DNA of 25,611 bases from Pseudomonadota bacterium. GTDB taxonomy: Bacteria > Myxococcota > UBA9042 > PHBI01. Both the position numbers and the translations under genes were made by a program. Below are positions 1-7,108 of this stretch, one piece after another (the first letter of the stretch is position 1; every line of letters starts with the position of its first letter). The stretch lies in contig SYAK01000147.1 in the NCBI GenBank assembly GCA_005788935.1, positions 1 to 25,611 on the forward strand. The letters are read 5' to 3'. Under the pieces are notes generated by a model. The model searched no databases. It saw only the letters and a list, made by a program, of their open reading frames with translations, and had not been told where the DNA came from.

Positions 1-59
1 CGCGCGTCTCGAAGCCTGGGTGCCAGCGCCCGAGGACCCGGCCGAGCGCGTGGTGGCCG
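1..59. repeat. 59-bp exact direct copy of 946-1004 at the window edge
   Basis: Bases 1-59 are identical to bases 946-1004 inside the transglycosylase gene; identity stops at 60 (A) against 1005 (T). In the second location the bases are ordinary coding sequence. Here they sit in antisense orientation at the truncated end of an ABC exporter gene. A misassembled contig end is the simplest reading. Confidence 0.9.
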
Positions 60-373
60 AGTCGGGCCCGGAGCAGCGCGCGGACGACTCCGAGGAGGCG
101 GGTCGTGATGACGAGGGCGGCGACAAGCCCCAGCTCGAGCATGAGCCAGGTCAGCGTCGCGCCGTCGAGTCCGGCGGCCCCCGAGGTCGGGTGTGCGGCT
201 GCGCGCACGATCGCGTCGACGAGACGCTCGCCCACACCCGCGATCGCGACGGGCAGAAGACCCGCGATGAGGCTGCCGCCCGCGAGTGCGAGTGTAAGCT
301 GGCGGTCGGTTCGCCAGACGAGGGCCAGGGCACGCCTGACGGCGTCGAGAGTCGAGCGGGCGCGGGGTGACAC
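1..373 (-). CDS. ABC exporter permease/ATPase, N-terminal fragment (cut at window edge)
   Basis: Read on the minus strand from a GTG at 373, the frame stays open to base 1 and encodes the start of an ABC exporter transmembrane domain. A short basic head is followed by ALALVWRTDRQLTLALAGG, a long hydrophobic helix, then GERLVDAIV and a second hydrophobic stretch before RLLGVVRALLRARLG. The hydrophobic-helix/VDAIV pattern is typical of the first membrane helices of fused permease-ATPase exporters. Nothing of the ATPase domain is present. The start is uncertain: in-frame GTG 421 and ATG 460 exist, but the added residues look non-coding and no start has a clear ribosome site. The last roughly 20 codons (bases 59-1) are an exact copy of antisense DNA from the downstream transglycosylase gene, so the protein sequence there is probably artificial. 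The substrate cannot be inferred. The gene diverges from the transglycosylase gene. Confidence 0.6.
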   Translation of the reverse strand, partial: MSPRARSTLDAVRRALALVWRTDRQLTLALAGGSLIAGLLPVAIAGVGERLVDAIVRAAAHPTSGAAGLDGATLTWLMLELGLVAALVITTRLLGVVRALLRARLGHHALGRVLGRWHPGFETR

Positions 374-418
374 GCGGGGAGGATAGGCCCAGCGCGGCCC
401 GCGGTCGAGCAGACTGCG

Positions 419-445
419 CACGTTGCGGCACGTTGCGGCACGTTG
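419..445. repeat. Tandem decamer repeat, about 2.5 copies
   Basis: CGTTGCGGCA occurs twice in tandem (421-430, 431-440) and a third copy begins at 441 (CGTTG) before diverging. The array lies between the divergent ABC exporter and transglycosylase genes, just before the TGACGTTACGTCA palindrome. It could be a small regulatory array or neutral slippage. Confidence 0.8.
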
Positions 446-463
446 ACGAGGCGACCGCATTGT

Positions 464-476
464 TGACGTTACGTCA
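464..476. promoter_or_regulatory. Palindrome TGACG-TTA-CGTCA in divergent intergenic region
   Basis: TGACGTTACGTCA has perfect 5-bp arms around a 3-bp centre. It lies about midway between the preferred starts of the divergent ABC exporter (373, minus) and transglycosylase (575, plus), a good position for a shared operator. TTGACG-like hexamers overlap it on both strands, but I could not pair them with a convincing -10 box. It belongs to the TGAC-N5-GTCA family found at seven other places in the window. Confidence 0.55.
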
Positions 477-574
477 AATAACTGATGACGGCGGCTTGTC
501 GGTTGCAGTCGAGCCGCCAGGCGGGCACGATCGCACCCGGGGGTATGCGGATGAGGCGCGGGGAGGGGGACGAC

Positions 575-3331
575 GTGAGGCCGGCGCGCAGAGGGCTCAG
601 CAGCGTTCGCGGATGCGTCCCGTCGCTCGTCGTGCTCGTCGCGACTCTAGGCGTGGGCTGTGCCGGGCGTGAGGCCCCGCCGCCCGATCCCGGGCGCGCA
701 CCAGCCCCCGTGTCGTCGCGTGTCGTCGCCCCCTCCGACGCGACCGCTTCGAGGGTGGCGTCCGACGCCTCCGAGGTCGCTGCGCGTGACATCGCCCCCG
801 ACGCCTCGGACGCCAGCCTGTGGAGGGCCCCGACACCCCTTGCGTCCGAGCCGCCGTCGGATGTGACGCTGCTGGGGGGATGGCTTGACACGCCGACGCT
901 CCGCGACGCCCACGCGACCGCGCTCCGGGCGCCAGCCGAGGGCCTCGCGCGTCTCGAAGCCTGGGTGCCAGCGCCCGAGGACCCGGCCGAGCGCGTGGTG
1001 GCCGTGCGGCTCTGGAGCTTGCACCTCCGCCTGGAGGCGGCCTTGGCCGAGGTCGCGCGCGCGTCGCCTGGCGCGACCGATCCAGCGCCACCGCCCAGGC
1101 CTGAAGCGGCTCCGGGTGCGGCGACGGGTGCACCGCCCGCCCCGAGCGTCCCAGAGGCCTCGTCCGTGGCGCCGCTGCCACCCGCCGAGCTGCGTGGGCA
1201 GGTCCTCGCCCTCACCGAGGCCCTCATCGAGGTCGGAGCCATGGCTCCGCTCCTCGCGCCCGAGCTGCGCCTCGCGGCGGCGCGGATGCGGTCGCAGGCC
1301 GGGCTTTCGGAGGCCGCGCTGCAGGCGCTCGCCCCGATCATGTCAGGCGACGGATCCGACGGGGTCGAGCCAGCCCTTCGGACGCGTGCGCAGACCCTCG
1401 CGGCGCGGCTCCATCTGGACGCCGGGCGACGGGTCGAGGCGGCGGCGGTCTCGGAGGCGCTGCCTGCGACGCCGACCGACCCGGAGGTCGCCTGGCTTCA
1501 GCTCGAGCTCACGGCCTCGCCACCGGCCCCCGCGGCGATTGTCGACTTCCTGCGACGCTTTCCGGCCTCCGAGCGCGGGCCCGCGCTCCTCGCGTCGCTA
1601 CCGTCCGCCGCGCTCACGGTGCGGACGCGCGTCGACCTCGCCGAGGGGTTTTGGGAGGCTGGCCGCGCGCAGACCGCCCGCATGGCGCTCGCCGGGCTTG
1701 GCGCGGCTCCGCCTTGGAACACGGCGGAGCGATGTCGCGCGGGCCTCTTGCACGGGCTCGCTCTCGAACGCGCGACGGGGCGCAAGAACCTCGCGGGACA
1801 AGCCGCGATTCACGCGCACCTCGCGCGGGTCGCGGCGAGCTGTGATGGCGATGCGGCGGCGTGGGCGACCTTCGTCGCGGGTCGCAATCGGGCGCGCGCC
1901 GTGCATCGCGAGAAGACGCCGAACAAGCAGGCTGCGGCCGCCGCCGAGGCCCGCACCCTGCTGACACGCCACCTCGCGCGCTGGCCCGAGCGCTCGACTG
2001 CCGATGACGCGGCGACCCTCCTCACCGAGCTCGAGGAGGACCCGGCCCGCGCCGACGCGCTGCGCCTGAAGGTCCTGCGGGACCACCCGCGGGGCGACAT
2101 GGCGGAGGCCCTCGCGTGGGGCTATGTCTGGCCCTCCATCCGCGCGGGGGACTGGGCGACGGCGCAGCAGCGGCTCGCGGAGATCGGGGCGACGGCGGCC
2201 GAGGTGTCAGGTCGTCACGGCGGCCGTCTTGCGTACTGGCAGGCCCGCGCGTTGGCCGAGCGGGGAGAGGTCGACGCGGCGACCGGGCGCTACCAGCAGC
2301 TGCTCCGGGACCATCCCCTGTCCTGGTACGCGGTCCTCGCCCTGTCGCGACTCTGCGGAACCGACCCGGCCTGCGGTGCCCGGCACCTCGGGGCGGTCGT
2401 CTCGGGCGGGCCTGTGGTCTCCGACCCTGACGCATGGCGGCGCCTCTGGGCCGAACGGGCCTATCGGCGGGCTGTGACCTGGGCGCGGATCGCGTCCTTC
2501 GCGCACGCCCCCGACGCGCCCTTTCTCGACGCCGTCCTCGCGGCTCTGGGCGACGTGCCGCCAGCATCGCGTCCGGTGGATGAGGGCTGGGTCTGGGCGC
2601 GCTCGGGTGTCCTGCAGCTCGCGGGTGCGTGGTCGAGCGCCATGGGCGAGCTGCGCGCGGCCGAGGGGGATGGGGCCTGGCCGCTGACTCTGCCGCTCGG
2701 CGCGGGCGCTGTCGGCCGCCCGGTGTCGGGGGACCTCTGGGGGCGCGCCTACCCGCGAGCCTTTGAAGACCTCGTCATCCGCCGCGCGACCGACGCCGGG
2801 CTCCCGCCGAGCTGGGTCTGGGCCATCGCGCGGACCGAGTCCAACTTCAACCCGCGGGTCGTCAGCTGGGCGAACGCGATTGGTCTCATGCAGATCATCC
2901 CGCCGACCGCCCGCGAGCTGGCGCGCGGGACGGCTCTCGACCCCTCCCGCGCCGGGCTCGAGCAGCCCGACAACGCGCTCGCGCTCGGGACGCGCTTCCT
3001 CGCGCGGCTGCTCGCCCGGCATGGGCACATCCCGCTGGCGTCCGCTGGCTACAACGCAGGCAGCGGGGCTGTCGGGCGGTGGCGCAAGGCGTTTGGCGAC
3101 CTCGAGCTCGACCGTTTTGTCGAGGCCATCCCGTATCCAGAGGCGCACAACTACGCCAAGAGCGTCACGCAATCCATGGCGCGCTATCAGTGGTTCCATG
3201 AGGGCCGGATCCTGATGCTCGATCTCACGCAGCCAGTCGAGCCGCCCGCGGCGCCTGACGCGGGGTCAGAGGTGGCGCCCACGGGCGAGCTCGAGGCTCC
3301 GGGGGAGGCCGCCGCCGACGGGACCGAGTGA
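575..3331 (+). CDS. slt: Soluble lytic murein transglycosylase, lipoprotein, SLT (GH23) family
   Basis: This enzyme is predicted to cleave the MurNAc-GlcNAc bond of peptidoglycan in the periplasm, forming 1,6-anhydroMurNAc ends. From the GTG at 575 the protein is 918 residues. A basic head and hydrophobic segment lead to GVGC (Cys29), a lipoprotein signal. A Ala/Pro-rich linker and a long helical, TPR-like superhelix follow, and the catalytic domain is C-terminal. It carries the SLT motifs ARTESNFNP (catalytic Glu755), GLMQI, SAGYNAG and HNYAKSV, all intact. Size and order match Slt70-type enzymes with an extended N-terminus. GTG 575 is preferred because GGGAGGGGG lies just upstream and it gives a normal-length signal; in-frame starts at 485, 545 and 551 also exist. 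It may be transcribed with the lipoprotein gene 81 bp downstream. Confidence 0.92.
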   Translation: MRPARRGLSSVRGCVPSLVVLVATLGVGCAGREAPPPDPGRAPAPVSSRVVAPSDATASRVASDASEVAARDIAPDASDASLWRAPTPLASEPPSDVTLLGGWLDTPTLRDAHATALRAPAEGLARLEAWVPAPEDPAERVVAVRLWSLHLRLEAALAEVARASPGATDPAPPPRPEAAPGAATGAPPAPSVPEASSVAPLPPAELRGQVLALTEALIEVGAMAPLLAPELRLAAARMRSQAGLSEAALQALAPIMSGDGSDGVEPALRTRAQTLAARLHLDAGRRVEAAAVSEALPATPTDPEVAWLQLELTASPPAPAAIVDFLRRFPASERGPALLASLPSAALTVRTRVDLAEGFWEAGRAQTARMALAGLGAAPPWNTAERCRAGLLHGLALERATGRKNLAGQAAIHAHLARVAASCDGDAAAWATFVAGRNRARAVHREKTPNKQAAAAAEARTLLTRHLARWPERSTADDAATLLTELEEDPARADALRLKVLRDHPRGDMAEALAWGYVWPSIRAGDWATAQQRLAEIGATAAEVSGRHGGRLAYWQARALAERGEVDAATGRYQQLLRDHPLSWYAVLALSRLCGTDPACGARHLGAVVSGGPVVSDPDAWRRLWAERAYRRAVTWARIASFAHAPDAPFLDAVLAALGDVPPASRPVDEGWVWARSGVLQLAGAWSSAMGELRAAEGDGAWPLTLPLGAGAVGRPVSGDLWGRAYPRAFEDLVIRRATDAGLPPSWVWAIARTESNFNPRVVSWANAIGLMQIIPPTARELARGTALDPSRAGLEQPDNALALGTRFLARLLARHGHIPLASAGYNAGSGAVGRWRKAFGDLELDRFVEAIPYPEAHNYAKSVTQSMARYQWFHEGRILMLDLTQPVEPPAAPDAGSEVAPTGELEAPGEAAADGTE

Positions 3332-3412
3332 CACGCCTGGCACCCGCTGGCACCCGTCGCCACCGGCCGCTGCCGCCTTGCAATCCGGAAGCGCCTCCCG
3401 CACGATCCCCGC

Positions 3413-5737
3413 ATGGCGTCCGTGCTCCGTCTAGCCCTGCCGGGTCTGCTTGTTGTCGCCCTGTCGGCCTGCGCCGATGAGTTGACGATCCGTCAGGTTC
3501 GCGTCGTGCACCATCGGCCTGCCGCCGCGCAGCCCGTGGTCGAACCCTCCCACGACGCTGACGCGTCGTCCGCGGACGCCGCCCAGGCGCTCGACGCTGT
3601 CGCGGAGGATGCGGCCGCCGACCTCGACGCGGAAGGGGCCGACGCCCGTGGGCCAGGCGACACCCAGCCCGACGACGACGTCCCGGACGCAGGTCCCGAG
3701 CCTGAAGCCTCCCTCGGGCTGTCACTCCCGTCCCGTCTCGCGCTGCCGTGGGTCCCGGCCGACGGACGCCCTTCGGTTGGCGCGGTGCCGTTCGCGCTGA
3801 CGCGGCCGATCCCCGAGCCGTCAGCACTCGTCGCCGAGGTGTCGGGCGACGCCCGCCTCGGGGTCGACGCGCTCGAACTCGGCTCGGGTGCGGTCGACGG
3901 GACGCTGCGGCTCCGCTTCGCTGGTGCGACCGCGCTCGCGCGGGCTGAGGGCGAGGTGGTCCTGCGGATTGGGACCGAGGTGATCGGGCGGGCCGCGGTC
4001 CATGCGTATGCCGGGGCGCGGACGTCCACCCTTCCGCCTGCGGCCTGGGCCCCTGTCGACCGCGTGGGCGAGCGTCTTGGCGTCGCGACCACCGTGCGCC
4101 TCGCGACCGCGCCCTTTCCGCACGCGAGCGGGCCCTGGACCGACGACCGCGTCCACATCTTCATCCCCGACGGGCACACGCCGCGCGAGGCGACCGACTT
4201 TGTCGTGCACTTCCACGGGCATGGCGCGACGATCGCCGAGACGCTCGCGACGCATCGCTACCGCGAGCAGGTGTGGGCTTCAGGCGGCAATCAGATCCTG
4301 ATCCTGCCTCAGGGACCGGTCGAGGCGTCCTCGGGCAACTTCGGGCGCCTCATGGCCGCACCGGGCCTCTCGCACCTGCTCGACGACGTCGTGGCGATCC
4401 TCTATCGCGACGGCCACATCCTGAGCCCCGAGGTCGGCGACCTGACCCTGACCGAGCACTCGGGAGGCTACCTCGCCACGGCCGCGAACCTCGGCGTCGT
4501 GACGACCCGCGGCCAGGTCGTCGCGGCCATCCTGCTCGACGGCCTTTACGGGCGCGCGTCGGAATTCGCCGCCTTCGCCCGTGACGGCGGCTTCCTGCGC
4601 AGCAACCACACGGCGAGCGGCGGAACCCGCAACAACAACCTTGCGCTGCTCGCCACGCTCGGCGGTCTCGCGACCGACGTGATGACGGCTCGCACACTCG
4701 CGACGGGGCGCGCGGTCCTCTGGCCGACGACCGCGTCGCATCACGACGCGACCTGGTGGGAGCAGGGGATGTCGGAGGCGCTGCGGTGGTCGACACCTCG
4801 CTCCCGCCGCGGCCCGCGCGTCGAGCTGCGGACGGTCGCGTTGCAGCCCGACGGGCAGGTGGCCGTGACCTGGGCCTCCCCCGACGACGACCTCCTCGAG
4901 GCCTTCGTCCTCGAGACCTCCGAGGACGGTGCGGAGTTCACCGCGCGCACCGTCGGGCCGGATGCGCGATCGGTGCTCCTGCCGTCGCCCACGGCAGGCG
5001 GAGGGCTGCACGTCCGGATCCGCACCCGACTCGCCGATGTGCCCGAGTCCCGGGCCCTGCCGAGCGACACGTATCGGGTCGGGCGCCGCACAGACGGGCG
5101 CCGACTCCTCGTCGTCGATGGGTTCGATCGCGTCCTCGACGGGTCGTGGGCGGCGTTGTCCCACGGCGGCGCCGCGCGCGTGGCGGCAGCCCTCGGGGGT
5201 GCGGACGCGGCGACCAACGAGGCGGTCGTCGAGGGTGACCTCGCGCTCGACGGCTACTCCGCTGTCGTCTGGCTGCTCGGGGACGAGTCGACGGCCGACC
5301 ACGCCTTCTCGGCCGCCGAGCAGGCGCGCCTCACGGCCTACCTCAACGGAGGCGGGCGCGTCCTCGCGTCAGGGAGCGAGGTCGCCTGGGAGCTTGGGGC
5401 CCGCGGTGTCGGCCCCTCCTTCCTCGCGGCGCTCGGGGCGACCTATGTCGGGGACGACGCAGAGGCTGGGACTGCTCGCGGAGTCGGGCCGCTCGAGGGC
5501 CTCGGCGAGATGCGCTTCGACGGGCCGGGCGCGCTGTATCCAGAAGAGTTTCCAGACATTCTTGGCAACGCCAGCGGCGCGACCCGGCTCCTCGAGTACC
5601 CGGGCGGCAAGGGGGCGGCCGTCGGTCGGGCCGGGCGGGCGGCCCTCGTCGCCTTCCCGCTCGAGCTCGTGGCCGGTGATGACCGGCTTGGCGCGCTGCT
5701 CACGGCGTTGCTCGACTTTCTCGGCGCGGTGCCGTGA
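3413..5737 (+). CDS. Large lipoprotein: alpha/beta-hydrolase-like, FN3-like and ThuA/GATase-like domains
   Basis: This is a 774-residue predicted lipoprotein: a signal ending LSAC (Cys20), then an Asp/Ala-rich tether to about residue 105. The middle resembles esterases of the PHB-depolymerase/alpha-beta hydrolase type: VHIFIPDG, an HFHGHG oxyanion-type loop (residues 266-271), ILILPQG, and a nucleophile elbow TEHSGGY with Ser350. The elbow has Glu where GxSxG normally begins with Gly, so activity is not assured. A fibronectin-III-like strand region follows (about 465-555). The C-terminal part (about 560-774) begins RRLLVVDGFDRVLDG and contains VVWLLGDES and YLNGGGRVLASGSE, like the Rossmann-type ThuA/glutamine-amidotransferase-like domains of secreted proteins. 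Substrate is unknown. It is convergent with the protease gene. The ATG at 3413 has only a weak ribosome site but gives a textbook lipoprotein signal. Confidence 0.75.
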   Translation: MASVLRLALPGLLVVALSACADELTIRQVRVVHHRPAAAQPVVEPSHDADASSADAAQALDAVAEDAAADLDAEGADARGPGDTQPDDDVPDAGPEPEASLGLSLPSRLALPWVPADGRPSVGAVPFALTRPIPEPSALVAEVSGDARLGVDALELGSGAVDGTLRLRFAGATALARAEGEVVLRIGTEVIGRAAVHAYAGARTSTLPPAAWAPVDRVGERLGVATTVRLATAPFPHASGPWTDDRVHIFIPDGHTPREATDFVVHFHGHGATIAETLATHRYREQVWASGGNQILILPQGPVEASSGNFGRLMAAPGLSHLLDDVVAILYRDGHILSPEVGDLTLTEHSGGYLATAANLGVVTTRGQVVAAILLDGLYGRASEFAAFARDGGFLRSNHTASGGTRNNNLALLATLGGLATDVMTARTLATGRAVLWPTTASHHDATWWEQGMSEALRWSTPRSRRGPRVELRTVALQPDGQVAVTWASPDDDLLEAFVLETSEDGAEFTARTVGPDARSVLLPSPTAGGGLHVRIRTRLADVPESRALPSDTYRVGRRTDGRRLLVVDGFDRVLDGSWAALSHGGAARVAAALGGADAATNEAVVEGDLALDGYSAVVWLLGDESTADHAFSAAEQARLTAYLNGGGRVLASGSEVAWELGARGVGPSFLAALGATYVGDDAEAGTARGVGPLEGLGEMRFDGPGALYPEEFPDILGNASGATRLLEYPGGKGAAVGRAGRAALVAFPLELVAGDDRLGALLTALLDFLGAVP
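3483..3495. repeat. Palindrome TGACG-ATC-CGTCA inside lipoprotein gene
   Basis: This is a copy of the TGAC-N5-GTCA family, followed by GG as in the best copies. It lies 70 bases into the lipoprotein gene, where it encodes part of LTIRQV just after the lipobox cysteine. Its reading frame differs from that of the copies at 17522 and 20135, so protein sequence alone does not explain it. Confidence 0.6.
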
Positions 5738-5823
5738 CCTGACGAAACGTCAGGATCGCGCGAGACGACACCTGACGCTATGTCAGCGCAACGCCAGCAT
5801 GGCCAGCCTGACGAAACGTCAGG
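5738..5823. repeat. Cluster of three palindromes between convergent genes
   Basis: Two identical 17-bp palindromes, CCTGACGAAACGTCAGG (5738-5754 and 5807-5823), flank an imperfect one, CCTGACGCTATGTCAGC (5771-5787). They fill nearly all the space between the convergent lipoprotein and protease genes. The left copy begins one base after the lipoprotein stop codon and the right copy contains the protease stop codon (TCA at 5819-5821). Each can form a 7-bp hairpin with a 3-base loop, so a bidirectional terminator is possible, although no T-tract follows. A protein-binding array is the alternative. Confidence 0.75.
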
Positions 5824-6979
5824 CCCCTGTCTGACCGACCATGCGCGCCGCGACCGCGAGCAGCAGGTTACAGCCCGCATGGACGAGGACCGCGGCCCCG
5901 AGGTGTCCCTCTCGGGCGCGGAGCCATCCGAAGAGCAAGGCCGGGAAGAAGACGAGCAACCGATCGACGCCCGGGATAAGGATCGGGTGGAGCAGCGCAA
6001 AGGCGAGCGCCGAGGCCGGGAGACCCCAGCCGACCTGGGTTCCGAGCAGCCGCCATGGCGTCCCCCAGCGCGCATCGAGGCGACCCTGCAGGTAGCCTCG
6101 GAAGAAGTGCTCCTCCGGCAGGGCGACGAGCCCGAGCTGGATGACGACAAAGGTCAGCAGCCACCACAGATCACGCGTCGCCTCGACCCGGCCGTCATCG
6201 GGCGGCTCCACTCCCCGAGCCCCGAGCGCCATGGCGGACGCGAGCAACAGGCGCCCGTCCGGGCCGCGCAGCTCGAGGGTGAAATGCCCATGGTCGCCGA
6301 GCAGCAGCTGGAGGCCGGTCCCCGCGGGCAGCAGGTGCGTGCGCGTCGCCGGGCCTGCACCCGGGTTCGAACCGGGGTCCTGAACGGTCGCACCGACGGC
6401 AGGGGTCCGCGAAGCTCCGCAGCGGACGATGCGGGCTGGCAGTGGCGGGGCGACGACGGTCACGGCCGTGTGGGCGGGTGCCATCACCCAGAGCGTGCGC
6501 GGCTGGGTCCAGATGCGCGCGCGGTCAGCGCCGCAGACCTCGGTCGGCGCGTACTCGAGGTCCTCGGGCGCATTCCAGATCCCGAGGTTCCACCGCGGCA
6601 GGTGCCGAAGGCTCCAGTCCATCGGGCGGTGAAGCACCTCGACCTGCAGCGCGTGGAAACCGAGCAGGAACGGCCCCGCGATGAGGACGAGGGTCGCGAG
6701 CCCGAGTCGGAGCCCATGCCGCGTGGGGCCAACCGTGAAGGTGCAGCCGCAAGCGACCGGTTCCAGACCGCGCGGTAGCGTCCACCACGGCACCTGGAGC
6801 AGCAGGAAGGCGAGCCCGAGCTGACTCAGGCCGGCGACCACCGGGAACGCGAGCTGCAGCGCGAGCAGTCCGAAGGTCCCAGCGAACAGCAACCCGAGCG
6901 CCTTGACCAGCTCGGCGCGTCGGGGTGGGTAAGCGCTCGGCGCAAGCGACAGCGCCTGTGGCTCGGCTGGGGTGGACAT
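5819..6979 (-). CDS. CPBP-family glutamic intramembrane protease with large extramembrane insert
   Basis: This is a 386-residue polytopic protein. Two or three N-terminal membrane helices are followed by a roughly 130-residue non-membrane segment (WNLGIWNAPEDLEY to about DGRVEATRD, two Cys), then a CPBP/Abi core. The core carries EEHFFRGYLQ (Glu289, Glu290, Arg294), ALLHPI (His331) and HAGCN (His367, Asn371), the three conserved motifs of this Rce1-like family, so the active site looks complete. CPBP proteases cut substrates within the membrane; roles include prenyl-protein processing, bacteriocin immunity and processing of sorted C-terminal anchors. In Myxococcota some members act as myxosortases, but I see no matching sorting signal in neighbouring proteins. 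The frame stays open upstream to 7939, but that part is antisense to the PEGA gene; ATG 6979 immediately precedes a plausible N-terminus. Confidence 0.82.
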   Translation of the reverse strand: MSTPAEPQALSLAPSAYPPRRAELVKALGLLFAGTFGLLALQLAFPVVAGLSQLGLAFLLLQVPWWTLPRGLEPVACGCTFTVGPTRHGLRLGLATLVLIAGPFLLGFHALQVEVLHRPMDWSLRHLPRWNLGIWNAPEDLEYAPTEVCGADRARIWTQPRTLWVMAPAHTAVTVVAPPLPARIVRCGASRTPAVGATVQDPGSNPGAGPATRTHLLPAGTGLQLLLGDHGHFTLELRGPDGRLLLASAMALGARGVEPPDDGRVEATRDLWWLLTFVVIQLGLVALPEEHFFRGYLQGRLDARWGTPWRLLGTQVGWGLPASALAFALLHPILIPGVDRLLVFFPALLFGWLRAREGHLGAAVLVHAGCNLLLAVAARMVGQTGA

Positions 6980-7108
6980 CGGTGCTCGCTTGGGTTTGAC
7001 TTCCGGACGGCTCTCGGCGCACTCTCGGGACAGCGTGGCGCCGCGTCGGCCTGACCTCGGTCGAGGTTTGCGGCGGTCAGCCTTCGAGTCGATCGGCGGG
7101 GCGGGACG
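6980..7108. promoter_or_regulatory. Divergent intergenic region between protease and PEGA genes
   Basis: These 129 bp separate two divergent starts and must hold the promoter of the 7109-17080 operon and of the protease gene. There are weak dyads: CTGACC at 7050-7055 with GGTCAG downstream at 7075-7080. No confident -35/-10 pair or sigma-54 site (TGGC-N8-TGC type) is visible. Confidence 0.4.

Noticed and set aside
443..491. TTGACG hexamers near 443 and 463 as -35 boxes for the transglycosylase gene
   Set aside because: No acceptable -10 hexamer lies 16-18 bases downstream of either, and both hexamers arise from the decamer array or palindrome.
3256..3268. TGAC-GCGGG-GTCA in the end of the transglycosylase gene
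   Set aside because: It fits TGAC-N5-GTCA, but the bases inside the arms are not complementary, so it is counted in the motif survey but not annotated as an element.
3332..3412. Direct repeat of CTGGCACCCG with TGGCAC resembling a sigma-54 -24 element
   Set aside because: No matching TTGC/TGC element at the required spacing follows the TGGCAC, so a sigma-54 promoter is not supported.
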